Origin: an uncultured Clostridium sp. | GTDB taxonomy: Bacteria > Bacillota > Clostridia > TANB77 > CAG-508 | Reading direction: 5' to 3' | DNA length: 19,654 nt | NCBI GenBank assembly: GCA_947057875.1 | Contig: CAMSEX010000009.1 | Location: forward strand, 1-19,654 | Shown: positions 1 to 7,123 of the stretch, one piece after another | Layout: every line of letters begins with the position of its first letter | How positions within the stretch are numbered: the first letter of the stretch is position 1 | Translations under genes and position numbers: made by a program | The notes under the pieces: model-generated | Databases searched by the model: none | The model's input: only the letters and a program-made list of their open reading frames with translations | Told to the model about the DNA's origin: nothing

Positions 1-2
1 AT

Positions 3-1274
3 GAATATTTGGAGAGCGGAAAAATAGAGGATAATTGGAAAGATATTCTGCTTTATTTTTATCAGAAAAATAAGAGAAAATTTTTAAAAGCTGTCTCTGG
101 GATGTGTTATACAAATCAAGCAGAAAAAATTAGTTTAAAAAACATCAAAAAAATGTATGGAACTACTTTGAAAACGACCATTTCAAGATTAGAAAATTAT
201 CAAAGATGTCCTTTTTCTTTTCATATGACGTATGGTTTAAAATTAAGAGAAAACGAAGCTTTTCAAATAAGTGCAATTGATACAGGTTCTTTTATGCATG
301 AAGTAATTGATGTATTTTTTGAAGAAATTCAGAATAAAAATTTGAATATTAAGACGCTTTGCGAAGAAAAAATTTTAGAAATTGTAGATACAATTATTGA
401 GGAAATTTTGCAAACTTCAAAGTATTATATTTTTTCAAGTTCTGCCAAATTTAAACTGATGACAAGAAGGCTAAAAAAGGTTGTAAAACAATCCATAAAA
501 TATATTATTGAAAGTTTAAGATATAGTGATTTTGAAGTGGCTGGGCATGAGTTAGAATTTGGCTCTAAAAATGCGGATTATGATGCCATAAAACTACAGT
601 TAGAAACGGGTGAAAATATTGAAATTATTGGAAAGATTGATAGGCTTGATGTAGGAAAATTAAATGACAAAGAGTATATCAGAATTATTGATTACAAATC
701 ACAAATAAAAAGATTAGATTTAAATCAAGTTATAGCTGGTTTACAAATTCAATTAATTACTTATTTAGATGCCATTACAGAGCAGAAAAGTTCGGAGCAA
801 GCAGGTATTTTATATTTAGGTTTAGTTGACTCAATTGTGAAGGCAAAAAAGAATTTATCAGAAGAGGAAATCGAGAAAGAAATCCGCAAAAATTTCAAGA
901 TGCAGGGCTTAGTTTTGGCAGATGTAAATGTGATAAAAATGATGGATAATCAGTTAGAAAATGGTTATTCAATGGCAGTGCCAGTTTATGTCGGAAAAAA
1001 TGGCGAAATTAGTGAAAAACTATCGAGTGTTGCTTCTAAAGAAGAGTTTGAAAAGTTGCAAAAAAAGGTAAAGGAAATCATTAAACAAATTTCACAAGAG
1101 ATTTTAACAGGAAATATTTCAATAAAACCATATGAGTATCAAGGAAAAACTGGTTGTGATTATTGCCAATACAAGTCTATTTGTATGTTTCATCCAACGA
1201 TAAAAGGAAATGATTATTGCTATGTTAATCATAGAAATCATCAAGAAATTTTGAATGAATTGATGGGGGAATAA
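3..1274 (+). CDS. addB: AddB, ATP-dependent helicase/nuclease subunit B, C-terminal fragment
   Basis: This is the C-terminal part of AddB, the partner of AddA in the AddAB helicase-nuclease that processes double-strand DNA ends for RecA-dependent recombination. The frame is open to the window edge, so the gene is truncated by the sequence start; full AddB is usually over 1,100 residues and about 424 are present. Counting from the TTG at position 9, the conserved SRLENYQRCPF segment lies at residues 59-69. The PD-(D/E)XK nuclease signature is visible as GKIDRLD (208-214), IIDYKS (226-231) and the following LQIQL. Four cysteines, C67, C383, C386 and C392, match the iron-sulfur staple of AddB nuclease domains. 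The next gene starts one base after the stop codon. No addA follows, so addA must lie upstream or elsewhere. Identification is firm; only the 5' end is missing. Confidence 0.93.
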   Translation, partial: EYLESGKIEDNWKDILLYFYQKNKRKFLKAVSGMCYTNQAEKISLKNIKKMYGTTLKTTISRLENYQRCPFSFHMTYGLKLRENEAFQISAIDTGSFMHEVIDVFFEEIQNKNLNIKTLCEEKILEIVDTIIEEILQTSKYYIFSSSAKFKLMTRRLKKVVKQSIKYIIESLRYSDFEVAGHELEFGSKNADYDAIKLQLETGENIEIIGKIDRLDVGKLNDKEYIRIIDYKSQIKRLDLNQVIAGLQIQLITYLDAITEQKSSEQAGILYLGLVDSIVKAKKNLSEEEIEKEIRKNFKMQGLVLADVNVIKMMDNQLENGYSMAVPVYVGKNGEISEKLSSVASKEEFEKLQKKVKEIIKQISQEILTGNISIKPYEYQGKTGCDYCQYKSICMFHPTIKGNDYCYVNHRNHQEILNELMGE

Positions 1275-1275
1275 A

Positions 1276-2067
1276 ATGTTTCATTTTTCAAATGAAAATA
1301 TTGTATATAAAAGTAATGAAAATATAGAATATATACAATTTAAAAAGTTATTAAAATATGGTATTAAACATGCCTATACTTTAAAAGGGGAAAATCTAGA
1401 TTTTAGTAGCAATTCACAACATGAGCCAGAGAGTTATTTGCAACTTAGTAAGGTATTGGAATTGGACGAAAAAACTTTTGTAAAACCAGTACAAACACAT
1501 ACAGATGTTATTCAATGTATAGATTGTGTGAGACTAAGTGAAGAGTTGCAAAATGTGGATGGATTAATAACTAATCAAAAAGGAATTACGCTTACTACTA
1601 AAAATGCGGATTGTATTTTATTTTTGATGTATGATCCAGTCAAAAAAGTGATTGCAAATGTGCATTCTGGCTGGAAAGGAACCTTTCAAAAAATTGCTGA
1701 AAAAACAGTTGTAAAAATGATAAATTGGTATGATTGCAAATCAGAAAATATTTTAGTTTGTATTTGTCCAAGTATTCGTAAATGCCACTTTGAAGTGGAC
1801 GAAGATGTAAAAGATTTGTGTAGTGAAATTTTTAAGTTTACTAATCGTTTAGAAGACATTATTGAAGTGGGAGAAGTAAAAAATGGACAAATAAAATATA
1901 TGATTGATACAGTTTTGATTAATCAAATTTTGTTAGAGGATTTAGGAGTAAAAAAAAGTAATATCATTGATTGTGGAATTTGTAGTGTTTGCAATCAAGA
2001 TAAAATTCATTCGGCAAGGACAGAAGGGGAACATTTTAAAAGGGCAACAGCAGTAATAAGTTTGTAA
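1276..2067 (+). CDS. pgeF: PgeF/YfiH family protein (multicopper polyphenol oxidase-like, COG1496)
   Basis: A 263-residue cytoplasmic protein of the YfiH/LACC1 family. E. coli PgeF is described as a peptidoglycan editing factor, and other members are reported to act on purine nucleosides; the 'laccase' label is historical. The family's zinc/catalytic residues are all present: H75 in PVQTHTD, C113 in KNADCILF and H130 in NVHSGWKG. CICPSIRKCHFEV (162-174) and the C-terminal ICSVCNQDKIHSAR region also match. The start is the ATG one base after the addB stop, with a GGGGGA purine run just upstream, implying cotranscription and probable translational coupling. Length matches the family. The exact substrate cannot be told from sequence. 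Confidence 0.9.
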   Translation: MFHFSNENIVYKSNENIEYIQFKKLLKYGIKHAYTLKGENLDFSSNSQHEPESYLQLSKVLELDEKTFVKPVQTHTDVIQCIDCVRLSEELQNVDGLITNQKGITLTTKNADCILFLMYDPVKKVIANVHSGWKGTFQKIAEKTVVKMINWYDCKSENILVCICPSIRKCHFEVDEDVKDLCSEIFKFTNRLEDIIEVGEVKNGQIKYMIDTVLINQILLEDLGVKKSNIIDCGICSVCNQDKIHSARTEGEHFKRATAVISL

Positions 2068-2137
2068 AAAATTAAATTTATATTAACAATTAAAATAAAA
2101 AACAATTTGATTTATAAAGTTAGAAAGGAAAAAATAG

Positions 2138-2716
2138 ATGTACCAAACATTAGACGAAATAAAGGAAGAAGTAAAAAAGTGCACCAAGTGTAATTTGTGT
2201 CAAAACAGGACCAATACAGTTTTTGCTGATGGAAATCCAAATGCGAAAATTATGTTTATTGGGGAAGGACCAGGTGCGGATGAGGATAAACAAGGTGTGC
2301 CATTTGTAGGAAAAGCAGGGAAACTGATGAATCAAGCATTTAAAGGTCTTGGCATTGATCGCAGCCAAATTTATATAGCCAATATTGTGAAATGTAGACC
2401 GCCAGGAAATCGAACTCCACTGAAAAATGAAGCAGAGGCTTGTTTGGATTATTTGAGAAATCAAGTGATGCTGGTGAAACCTGAAATTGTTGTATTAATG
2501 GGAAATACGGCTCTGAAAAATATTTTGGGTGACCAATATGGAATTACGTCAAGTAGAGGAAAATGGATTGAGAAAAAAGGCATCCAATATATGCCAACAT
2601 TTCATCCAGCGGCCCTTCTTAGAGATGACACAAAAAAGATTGATTTTTGGAATGATTTAAAATTGGTTTTAAAAGCGTGTAACGGAAAATTGGAAAAAGA
2701 AGAAAATTTTACTTAA
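2138..2716 (+). CDS. Uracil-DNA glycosylase, family 4 (iron-sulfur type)
   Basis: A 192-residue family-4 uracil-DNA glycosylase, which removes uracil from DNA to begin base-excision repair. The catalytic GEGPGADED motif is at residues 42-50 and the second active-site motif HPAALLR at 156-162. Four cysteines, C15 and C18 (in CTKC), C86 and C102, match the 4Fe-4S ligands of the family. The PFVGKAGKLMNQ segment that follows the first motif is also typical. The ATG at 2138 is preceded by a GAAAGGA ribosome binding site. A 70-base AT-rich gap separates it from pgeF; I see no convincing promoter there, so it probably belongs to the addB-pgeF unit and fits its repair theme. This family is related to the phage SPO1 DNA polymerase N-terminal domain and is sometimes annotated that way. 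Confidence 0.93.
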   Translation: MYQTLDEIKEEVKKCTKCNLCQNRTNTVFADGNPNAKIMFIGEGPGADEDKQGVPFVGKAGKLMNQAFKGLGIDRSQIYIANIVKCRPPGNRTPLKNEAEACLDYLRNQVMLVKPEIVVLMGNTALKNILGDQYGITSSRGKWIEKKGIQYMPTFHPAALLRDDTKKIDFWNDLKLVLKACNGKLEKEENFT

Positions 2717-2721
2717 AATAC

Positions 2722-2750
2722 TTGTAAAATTGGAAATATATTGATATACT
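2722..2750 (+). promoter_or_regulatory. Sigma-A type promoter upstream of the Asp23/AmaP cluster
   Basis: TTGTAA (2722-2727) and TATACT (2745-2750) are separated by 17 bases, and TGA directly before the -10 gives an extended -10 form. The start would fall near 2757, between the glycosylase stop and the AAAGGAGG ribosome binding site at 2767-2774. This gives the stress-protein genes their own start even though they lie within a same-strand gene run. Confidence 0.6.
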
Positions 2751-2784
2751 AATGATAATTAAAAATAAAGGAGGAACGGAAAAT

Positions 2785-3216
2785 ATGTCTGATGTAAATG
2801 AAGAAGTTAGAAATGATGAGGAAATTGCTGTTGGGGGAAATGACACCATCAAGATTTCAAATGATGTAGTGGCTACTTATGCAGGAATTGCGGTATCTGA
2901 AGTAGAAGGCGTTTATGGAATGGCAGGCGGTTTTGCAGGAATTACAGAAGTGATTAGCGGAAAGAAGAACTTAAGTAAGGGAATTAAAGTTGAAGTTGGG
3001 GAAAAAAGTACGAAAATCGATGTTAATATTATTGTAGAATATGGAGCTAGAATTCCTGAAGTTGCTTATGAAATTCAAACAAGAATAAAAAAATCAGTAG
3101 AATCGATGACAGATTTAAAAGTGCTTGAAGTAAATGTGAATGTACAAGGTGTGCATAAAAGAACGGAAAAAGAAGAGCAAGAGACAGAAGTAAGTGCTGA
3201 GAATGTAGAAGAATAA
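2785..3216 (+). CDS. Asp23/Gls24 family envelope stress response protein
   Basis: A 143-residue Asp23/Gls24 (DUF322) protein. In Staphylococcus, Asp23 is an abundant protein held at the membrane by AmaP, and loss triggers a cell-wall stress response. The family core runs from IKISNDVVATYAGIAVSEVE through VEGVYGMAG to VNIIVEYGARIPEVA and the VNVNVQGV strand; an acidic tail follows. I chose the ATG at 2785 because it lies 10 bases after AAAGGAGG (2767-2774). An in-frame ATG at 2752 is only two bases past the promoter -10 box and cannot be the start. It leads a gene set whose order (Asp23, AmaP, DUF2273, nusB) is common in Clostridia. Confidence 0.9.
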   Translation: MSDVNEEVRNDEEIAVGGNDTIKISNDVVATYAGIAVSEVEGVYGMAGGFAGITEVISGKKNLSKGIKVEVGEKSTKIDVNIIVEYGARIPEVAYEIQTRIKKSVESMTDLKVLEVNVNVQGVHKRTEKEEQETEVSAENVEE

Positions 3217-3232
3217 AACGGAGGATAAAAGT

Positions 3233-3850
3233 ATGAGATTTTTAGAAAAGTTAGCATTAATAGTTTTTTCTATTGTGATTGGAATTTTGGCAATAGGATT
3301 GATTTTAATTATGTTAGATGTGCTACAAATAGCAACAGTATCAAGAATGATTATGAGTTTATTACAAGGTGATTTGAGTTTTAAAGTTACTTTAGCGGTA
3401 ACGCTTATTTTGCTATTACTAGCGATTAAATGTATCTTTTTTGGTGCTCCCAAAGAAGATGATGGGCGAAATGGGGTAACATTAGAAAATACAGCAGGAA
3501 AATTGGTCATTTCAAGAGAAAGTTTAGAAAACTTGATTGCGAATGTTGTCAAAGATGTGCAAGGAATTGAAGCAATTTCAAGCAGAACTATTTTAGATAG
3601 ACATAATAATTTAATTGTTTATGTGACTACTTTGGTTTCAAAAGATATGATGATAAAAGATGTATCTTCTCAAATTCAAGAAAAAATTAAACAAGCCTTA
3701 AATAAAACAGCTGATTTGGAAGTAAAACAAGTCAATATTAAAGTAAAGAATATTACGAATAAAAAAATAAAAGGCTTGCCTGCTGGAGAAAATGAAAGTA
3801 GCCAAGAAACAAATGAAACAGCTCAAAGTGAGGAAAGTGTAGAAAAATAG
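3233..3850 (+). CDS. amaP: AmaP-like alkaline shock response membrane anchor protein
   Basis: A 205-residue membrane protein with two hydrophobic segments, roughly residues 6-30 and 50-70, and then a cytoplasmic Asp23/DUF322-like region (about 85-170: GKLVISRESLENLIANVVKD, then an alternating strand and helix pattern ending in VKQVNIKVKN). This is the AmaP architecture, in which the membrane part anchors Asp23. The charged, Glu/Ser/Asn-rich C-terminal tail looks disordered. A GGAGG site lies just upstream of the ATG, 16 bases after the Asp23-like gene, so the two are cotranscribed. Identification rests on architecture and neighbours as much as on motifs. Confidence 0.83.
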   Translation: MRFLEKLALIVFSIVIGILAIGLILIMLDVLQIATVSRMIMSLLQGDLSFKVTLAVTLILLLLAIKCIFFGAPKEDDGRNGVTLENTAGKLVISRESLENLIANVVKDVQGIEAISSRTILDRHNNLIVYVTTLVSKDMMIKDVSSQIQEKIKQALNKTADLEVKQVNIKVKNITNKKIKGLPAGENESSQETNETAQSEESVEK

Positions 3851-3874
3851 TAGGTGAAAGGAAGTTGAAAAATC

Positions 3875-4087
3875 ATGGAAAATTCAAATAATTTGAAAGA
3901 GTTTTGGGACAAATATAAAGGAGCAATCATTGGTGCCATTATTGCGATTATCTTTATTAGTACAGGTTTATATCGCTTGTGTATTGCGATTATAGTGATT
4001 ATTGCTGGAATTTATTTAGGAAATTATATTCAAAAAAATAAGGAAAATGTAAAAGATAATTTAAAAGATTTTATTGATAAGTTTTAG
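3875..4087 (+). CDS. DUF2273 family small membrane protein
   Basis: A 70-residue protein with two adjacent hydrophobic helices (about residues 15-32 and 34-50) and charged ends. Motifs WDKYKGAIIGAIIA and the short second helix match DUF2273, a family of small integral membrane proteins almost always found next to AmaP and Asp23 genes. Its biochemical role is unknown; it probably works with AmaP at the membrane. AAAGGAAG lies ahead of the ATG. Its stop codon TAG (4085-4087) overlaps the ribosome binding site of nusB, indicating tight coupling. Confidence 0.85.
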   Translation: MENSNNLKEFWDKYKGAIIGAIIAIIFISTGLYRLCIAIIVIIAGIYLGNYIQKNKENVKDNLKDFIDKF

Positions 4088-4096
4088 GAGGAAATG

Positions 4097-4525
4097 ATGC
4101 AAAGGTCGGCGATGCGAGAACTTGCTTTTAAAATGGTTTATGGTTTGGAAATGCAAAAAGAAAATGGGAATTTTGAGCAAGTTGATATTTTTGTAGAAAC
4201 GAATGAAATAAGAGATAAAAGAACCATTGAATATTTGAAAAAAATTCAAAAAGGTTTGTGGGAAAATAAGGAAGAAATTAATGCTTTAATTGAAGCAAAC
4301 TTAAAAGAAAATTGGAGTTTGAGTAGGGTTTCTAAAATTAATCTGAGTCTTATTAAAATTGCAATTTATGAGATGTTATATGCAGAATTGCCTTATAAGG
4401 TGGCGATTAATGAAGTTGTTGAACTTGCGAAAAAATATTCAGACGAATCAGCTCCAGTGTTTATCAATGGAATTTTAGCTAGCATTGTAAAGACCAAAAA
4501 CTTGAATATGAAAAAGGAAGAATAG
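4097..4525 (+). CDS. nusB: Transcription antitermination factor NusB
   Basis: A 142-residue NusB. With NusE (S10) it binds boxA RNA and forms the antitermination complex that supports rRNA transcription. Recognisable parts are the N-terminal RSAMRELAFKMVYGLE helix, the central NWSLSRVSKINLSLIKIAIYEM segment split over two helices, and AINEVVELAKKYSDESAPVFINGIL near the C-terminus, the best conserved stretch. Two ATGs are in tandem at 4094 and 4097. AGGAGG at 4086-4091 is only two bases from the first and five from the second, so I prefer 4097. The stop is immediately followed by the xseA start. Length is typical. Confidence 0.92.
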   Translation: MQRSAMRELAFKMVYGLEMQKENGNFEQVDIFVETNEIRDKRTIEYLKKIQKGLWENKEEINALIEANLKENWSLSRVSKINLSLIKIAIYEMLYAELPYKVAINEVVELAKKYSDESAPVFINGILASIVKTKNLNMKKEE

Positions 4526-5716
4526 ATGAAAATTAAGCCAATTTCAGTGACAGAATTAAATAAATATGTAAAGGATAAAATTGCTTCTGACGAATTTTTA
4601 AATAGTGTTTTTGTAGCAGGAGAGATTTCAAATTTCAAACATCATTATACAGGGCATATGTATTTCACATTAAAAGATGAAAATTCATTGATTAAATGTG
4701 TGATGTTCAAAACAGCAACAGGGCATTTGAATTTTATTCCAAAAGATGGAATGAAAGTGAATGTTTTGGGCAGTGTTGGAGTATTTGAACGTGACGGTGT
4801 CTATCAAATTTATGTGCAAGCAATGCAAGAAGATGGTATCGGAAATCTATATGCCAAATATGAAGAATTAAAGGCAAGGCTTGAGGAAGAAGGTCTATTT
4901 GCTGCTGAGCATAAGAAGAAAATACCATTTATGCCAAAAGCAATAGGTGTTTTGACTTCTAACACAGGAGCTGTTATTCGAGATATTATCAATGTTTCAA
5001 CAAGACGAAATCCAAATGTGCATATTCGTCTGCTTCCAGTTCCAGTACAAGGAGAAGGAGCGGCCCAGAAAATTGCAGATGCAATTCAATTAATGAATGA
5101 GAAAAATCTTGTAGATGTTATTATTGTTGCTCGAGGCGGAGGTTCATTAGAAGATTTATGGCCATTTAATGAAGAAATTGTAGCACGAAGTATTTATGCA
5201 TCAAGACTTCCAGTTGTGTCAGCTGTAGGGCATGAAACCGATTTTACAATTGCAGATTTTGTAGCAGATTTAAGGGCGCCAACACCATCTGCAGCAGCAG
5301 AATTAGTAGTAGCAGATGTTGAAGATTTGAAAAATATGCTACAAATTTATGAAAGTAGACTAAAAATTTCGCTCAAAAGAAAAACAGAATTAATGAGATT
5401 AAAATTAGAAAAATATATGAATTCTAATGTTTTTAAAAATCCTTTACAAAAAGTTAACAATGCTTATCTGCAAATTGACCAATTAGCCAAAAAAATAGAA
5501 AGTGCAATGGCTAAAAAACTAAAAAATACAAAAGCTAGTTTTTCAAAAGAAGTAACCAAATTAGATGCTTTGAGTCCAATTAAAACATTGTCAAGAGGAT
5601 TTTGTATAGTGCAACAAAAAAATAAAGTAATAGCAAAAGCAGAAAATTTACAACTAAATCAAGAAATTGATTTAACATTTCAAGATGGAAAGGCGCGAGC
5701 TAAAATAATAGAATAG
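4526..5716 (+). CDS. xseA: Exodeoxyribonuclease VII large subunit
   Basis: A 396-residue XseA, the catalytic subunit of exonuclease VII, which degrades single-stranded DNA from either end to short oligonucleotides. An OB-fold fills about residues 1-100 (VFVAGEISNFKHHYTGHMYF is diagnostic). The catalytic core includes GVLTSNTGAVIRDI (141-154), ARGGGSLEDLWPFN (202-215) and GHETDFTIADFVADLRAPTP (235-254). A long helical coiled-coil region follows before a small C-terminal beta segment around SRGFCIV. The ATG is directly next to the nusB stop, with AAGGAAG inside the end of nusB. The small subunit gene xseB is two genes downstream, not adjacent as is common. Confidence 0.96.
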   Translation: MKIKPISVTELNKYVKDKIASDEFLNSVFVAGEISNFKHHYTGHMYFTLKDENSLIKCVMFKTATGHLNFIPKDGMKVNVLGSVGVFERDGVYQIYVQAMQEDGIGNLYAKYEELKARLEEEGLFAAEHKKKIPFMPKAIGVLTSNTGAVIRDIINVSTRRNPNVHIRLLPVPVQGEGAAQKIADAIQLMNEKNLVDVIIVARGGGSLEDLWPFNEEIVARSIYASRLPVVSAVGHETDFTIADFVADLRAPTPSAAAELVVADVEDLKNMLQIYESRLKISLKRKTELMRLKLEKYMNSNVFKNPLQKVNNAYLQIDQLAKKIESAMAKKLKNTKASFSKEVTKLDALSPIKTLSRGFCIVQQKNKVIAKAENLQLNQEIDLTFQDGKARAKIIE

Positions 5717-5727
5717 GAGAATAAATT

Positions 5728-6258
5728 ATGGGAAGACGAGAAAGAGGTAAGGAAAGTAAATTTAAAATAAAGATTTGGTTACCAATTCTTTGTGTTGTTG
5801 TAGTTGGAGTGACTTTTTATATGATTTATGATATCCAACATAAAGTGGATCGATTAACAGAATATGAAGATTCTAACCAAACACAAAACTCTATTTTAAG
5901 CGAAAATGTAGTAAATGAAAATCAAGTGGAAAATTCAGTTATAGAAAATGAAGTTTCAAATGAAATCAGCAAGGAAACTACAAATGCTGTTATTAATGTT
6001 ACCAATACAAGTAAACCAGTGACTAATACCAATAATAACAAAAATAATACTTCCTTTAATCCAGGTGTAACAGACCAAAAGCAAAAAGCAATTGAATTAG
6101 TCAAAAAAGAATGGGGAAATGACGATTCAGTTGATTTTCTGTTTGATTATGTCAATGAAAAAAATGAGTATGTAGTGGCTGTTAAAGATAAAGCAACAGC
6201 AACTGTAAAATATTATTTTAGAGTTAATTTAGAAACAGGAATGGTAGAACTAGATTAA
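5728..6258 (+). CDS. Membrane-anchored protein of unknown function, between xseA and xseB
   Basis: A 176-residue protein I cannot assign to a named family. A basic N-terminus (GRRERGKESKFKIK) precedes one membrane helix at about residues 17-35. A low-complexity linker rich in Asn, Val, Glu and Thr (about 48-115) follows. The C-terminal domain of about 55 residues begins QKAIELVKKEWGNDDSVDF and ends YYFRVNLETGMVELD. Its alternation of a helix with strands ending in a 'YY.V...TG.V' pattern resembles PepSY-type or related small outward-facing domains, but that is inference. By the positive-inside rule the C-terminal domain lies outside the cell. AGGAG lies upstream of the ATG. It is cotranscribed with xseA and xseB but nothing suggests a role in exonuclease VII. 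Confidence 0.75.
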   Translation: MGRRERGKESKFKIKIWLPILCVVVVGVTFYMIYDIQHKVDRLTEYEDSNQTQNSILSENVVNENQVENSVIENEVSNEISKETTNAVINVTNTSKPVTNTNNNKNNTSFNPGVTDQKQKAIELVKKEWGNDDSVDFLFDYVNEKNEYVVAVKDKATATVKYYFRVNLETGMVELD

Positions 6259-6271
6259 GTGAAAGAAGGTA

Positions 6272-6514
6272 ATGGTTGTGAAAGAAAAAAAGGAAAATTT
6301 TGAAGATTTGCTAAACAGATTGGAAGAAATAACAACGAAATTGGAAAATGAGGAAGGGAACTCATTAGAAGAATCTATGAAATTATTTGAAGAAGGAATT
6401 ATAATTTCTCAAAAATGCAATAAGCAAATTGAAGAGGCTGAAAAGAAAATCTCTATTTTGATAAAAGAGAATGATGAAATAAAGGAGGAAAACTTCAATC
6501 CAAATGAAGTATAA
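6272..6514 (+). CDS. xseB: Exodeoxyribonuclease VII small subunit
   Basis: An 80-residue XseB, the small helical subunit that assembles on XseA in multiple copies to form exonuclease VII. The pattern FEDLLNRLEEITTKLENEE followed by SLEESMKLFEEG and a third helix with QIEEAEKKI is the family signature. GAAAGAAGG sits just ahead of the ATG at 6272; a GTG two codons later is a possible alternative. The C-terminal tail after residue 65 is acidic and poorly conserved. Confidence 0.93.
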   Translation: MVVKEKKENFEDLLNRLEEITTKLENEEGNSLEESMKLFEEGIIISQKCNKQIEEAEKKISILIKENDEIKEENFNPNEV

Positions 6515-6519
6515 GGGGT

Positions 6520-6960
6520 ATGCAAATTTTAGATGAAATAGTACATAATAAGTGTATTTATATTCCATTTATTTTATGGTTTTTAATCCAAACCTTTAAA
6601 GTTTTGACAGATTTAGTTGTCAACAAAAAATTAAATGTCAGAAGAATTGTTGGAGCAGGTGGCATGCCAAGTTCGCATTCAGCTATTGTTTGTTCATTAG
6701 CAACTTGTGTTGGAAAAGAATATGGATTTGATAGTGGAATCTTTGCGATAGCGATGGTAATGGCATTTGTAGTTATGTACGATGCGGCAGGTGTAAGAAG
6801 AGCTGCGGGAAAACAAGCTCGAATTTTGAATAAAATTTTAGAAACGCCGGGACTTACGACAATAGAAGTGCAAGAAAAATTAGTAGAAGTTTTAGGACAT
6901 ACACCGATACAGGTATTTGTGGGGGCAATTTTGGGTGTTGTAGTAGGAGCAATTATATAA
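6520..6960 (+). CDS. Divergent PAP2 family protein (DUF212, YuiD-like)
   Basis: A 146-residue membrane protein of the DUF212/divergent PAP2 family (B. subtilis YuiD type), distantly related to acid phosphatases and vanadium haloperoxidases. Motifs are GAGGMPSSHSA (45-55), where the Ser-His pair is the PAP2 signature, and YDAAGVRRAAGKQA (87-100). Hydrophobic stretches lie at about 12-26, 72-90 and 127-145. The function is unproven; lipid phosphate hydrolysis is a guess from the fold. The ATG begins five bases after the xseB stop. The only purines close by are GGGG, two bases away, so translation may depend on coupling with xseB. It is the last gene of the run before a hairpin. Confidence 0.88.
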   Translation: MQILDEIVHNKCIYIPFILWFLIQTFKVLTDLVVNKKLNVRRIVGAGGMPSSHSAIVCSLATCVGKEYGFDSGIFAIAMVMAFVVMYDAAGVRRAAGKQARILNKILETPGLTTIEVQEKLVEVLGHTPIQVFVGAILGVVVGAII

Positions 6961-7012
6961 CTTTGGAAAATAAAACCAAAATATTTATGAATTTTTCTAT
7001 TTTCCCCATTCT

Positions 7013-7049
7013 AAAAATTATAGCAAAATCGAAGATTTTGCTAATTTTT
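7013..7049 (+). terminator. AT-rich hairpin at the end of the xseA-xseB run
   Basis: Left arm 7013-7030 and right arm 7034-7049 pair over 16 base pairs (core GCAAAATC/GATTTTGC) with a 2-base bulge and a GAA loop. The right arm ends in ATTTTTG, giving a short T-run, and the left arm starts with A's, so it could act in either direction. The low GC of the stem makes it a moderate rather than strong terminator. Confidence 0.5.
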
Positions 7050-7069
7050 GAACAGTCCCCACAAATCAC

Positions 7070-7098
7070 TTCAAAATTAATAAATATTTTTATATAAA
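7070..7098 (+). promoter_or_regulatory. Putative promoter of fhs
   Basis: TTCAAA (7070-7075) and TATAAA (7093-7098) are spaced by 17 bases, between the upstream hairpin and the fhs ribosome binding site. Both hexamers depart from consensus and the region is very AT-rich, so chance matches are possible. Confidence 0.35.
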
Positions 7099-7123
7099 AG
7101 TTTGGTTAGAAAGGAATAAAAAA

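Noticed and set aside
2752..2784. An earlier start for the Asp23-like protein at ATG 2752.
   Set aside because: It is two bases from the -10 box and would be ahead of the RNA start; the ATG at 2785 has a perfect ribosome binding site.
7013..7123. A tetrahydrofolate riboswitch before fhs.
   Set aside because: The region before fhs holds only an AT-rich hairpin and a weak promoter; none of the conserved GC-containing parts of that riboswitch are visible.
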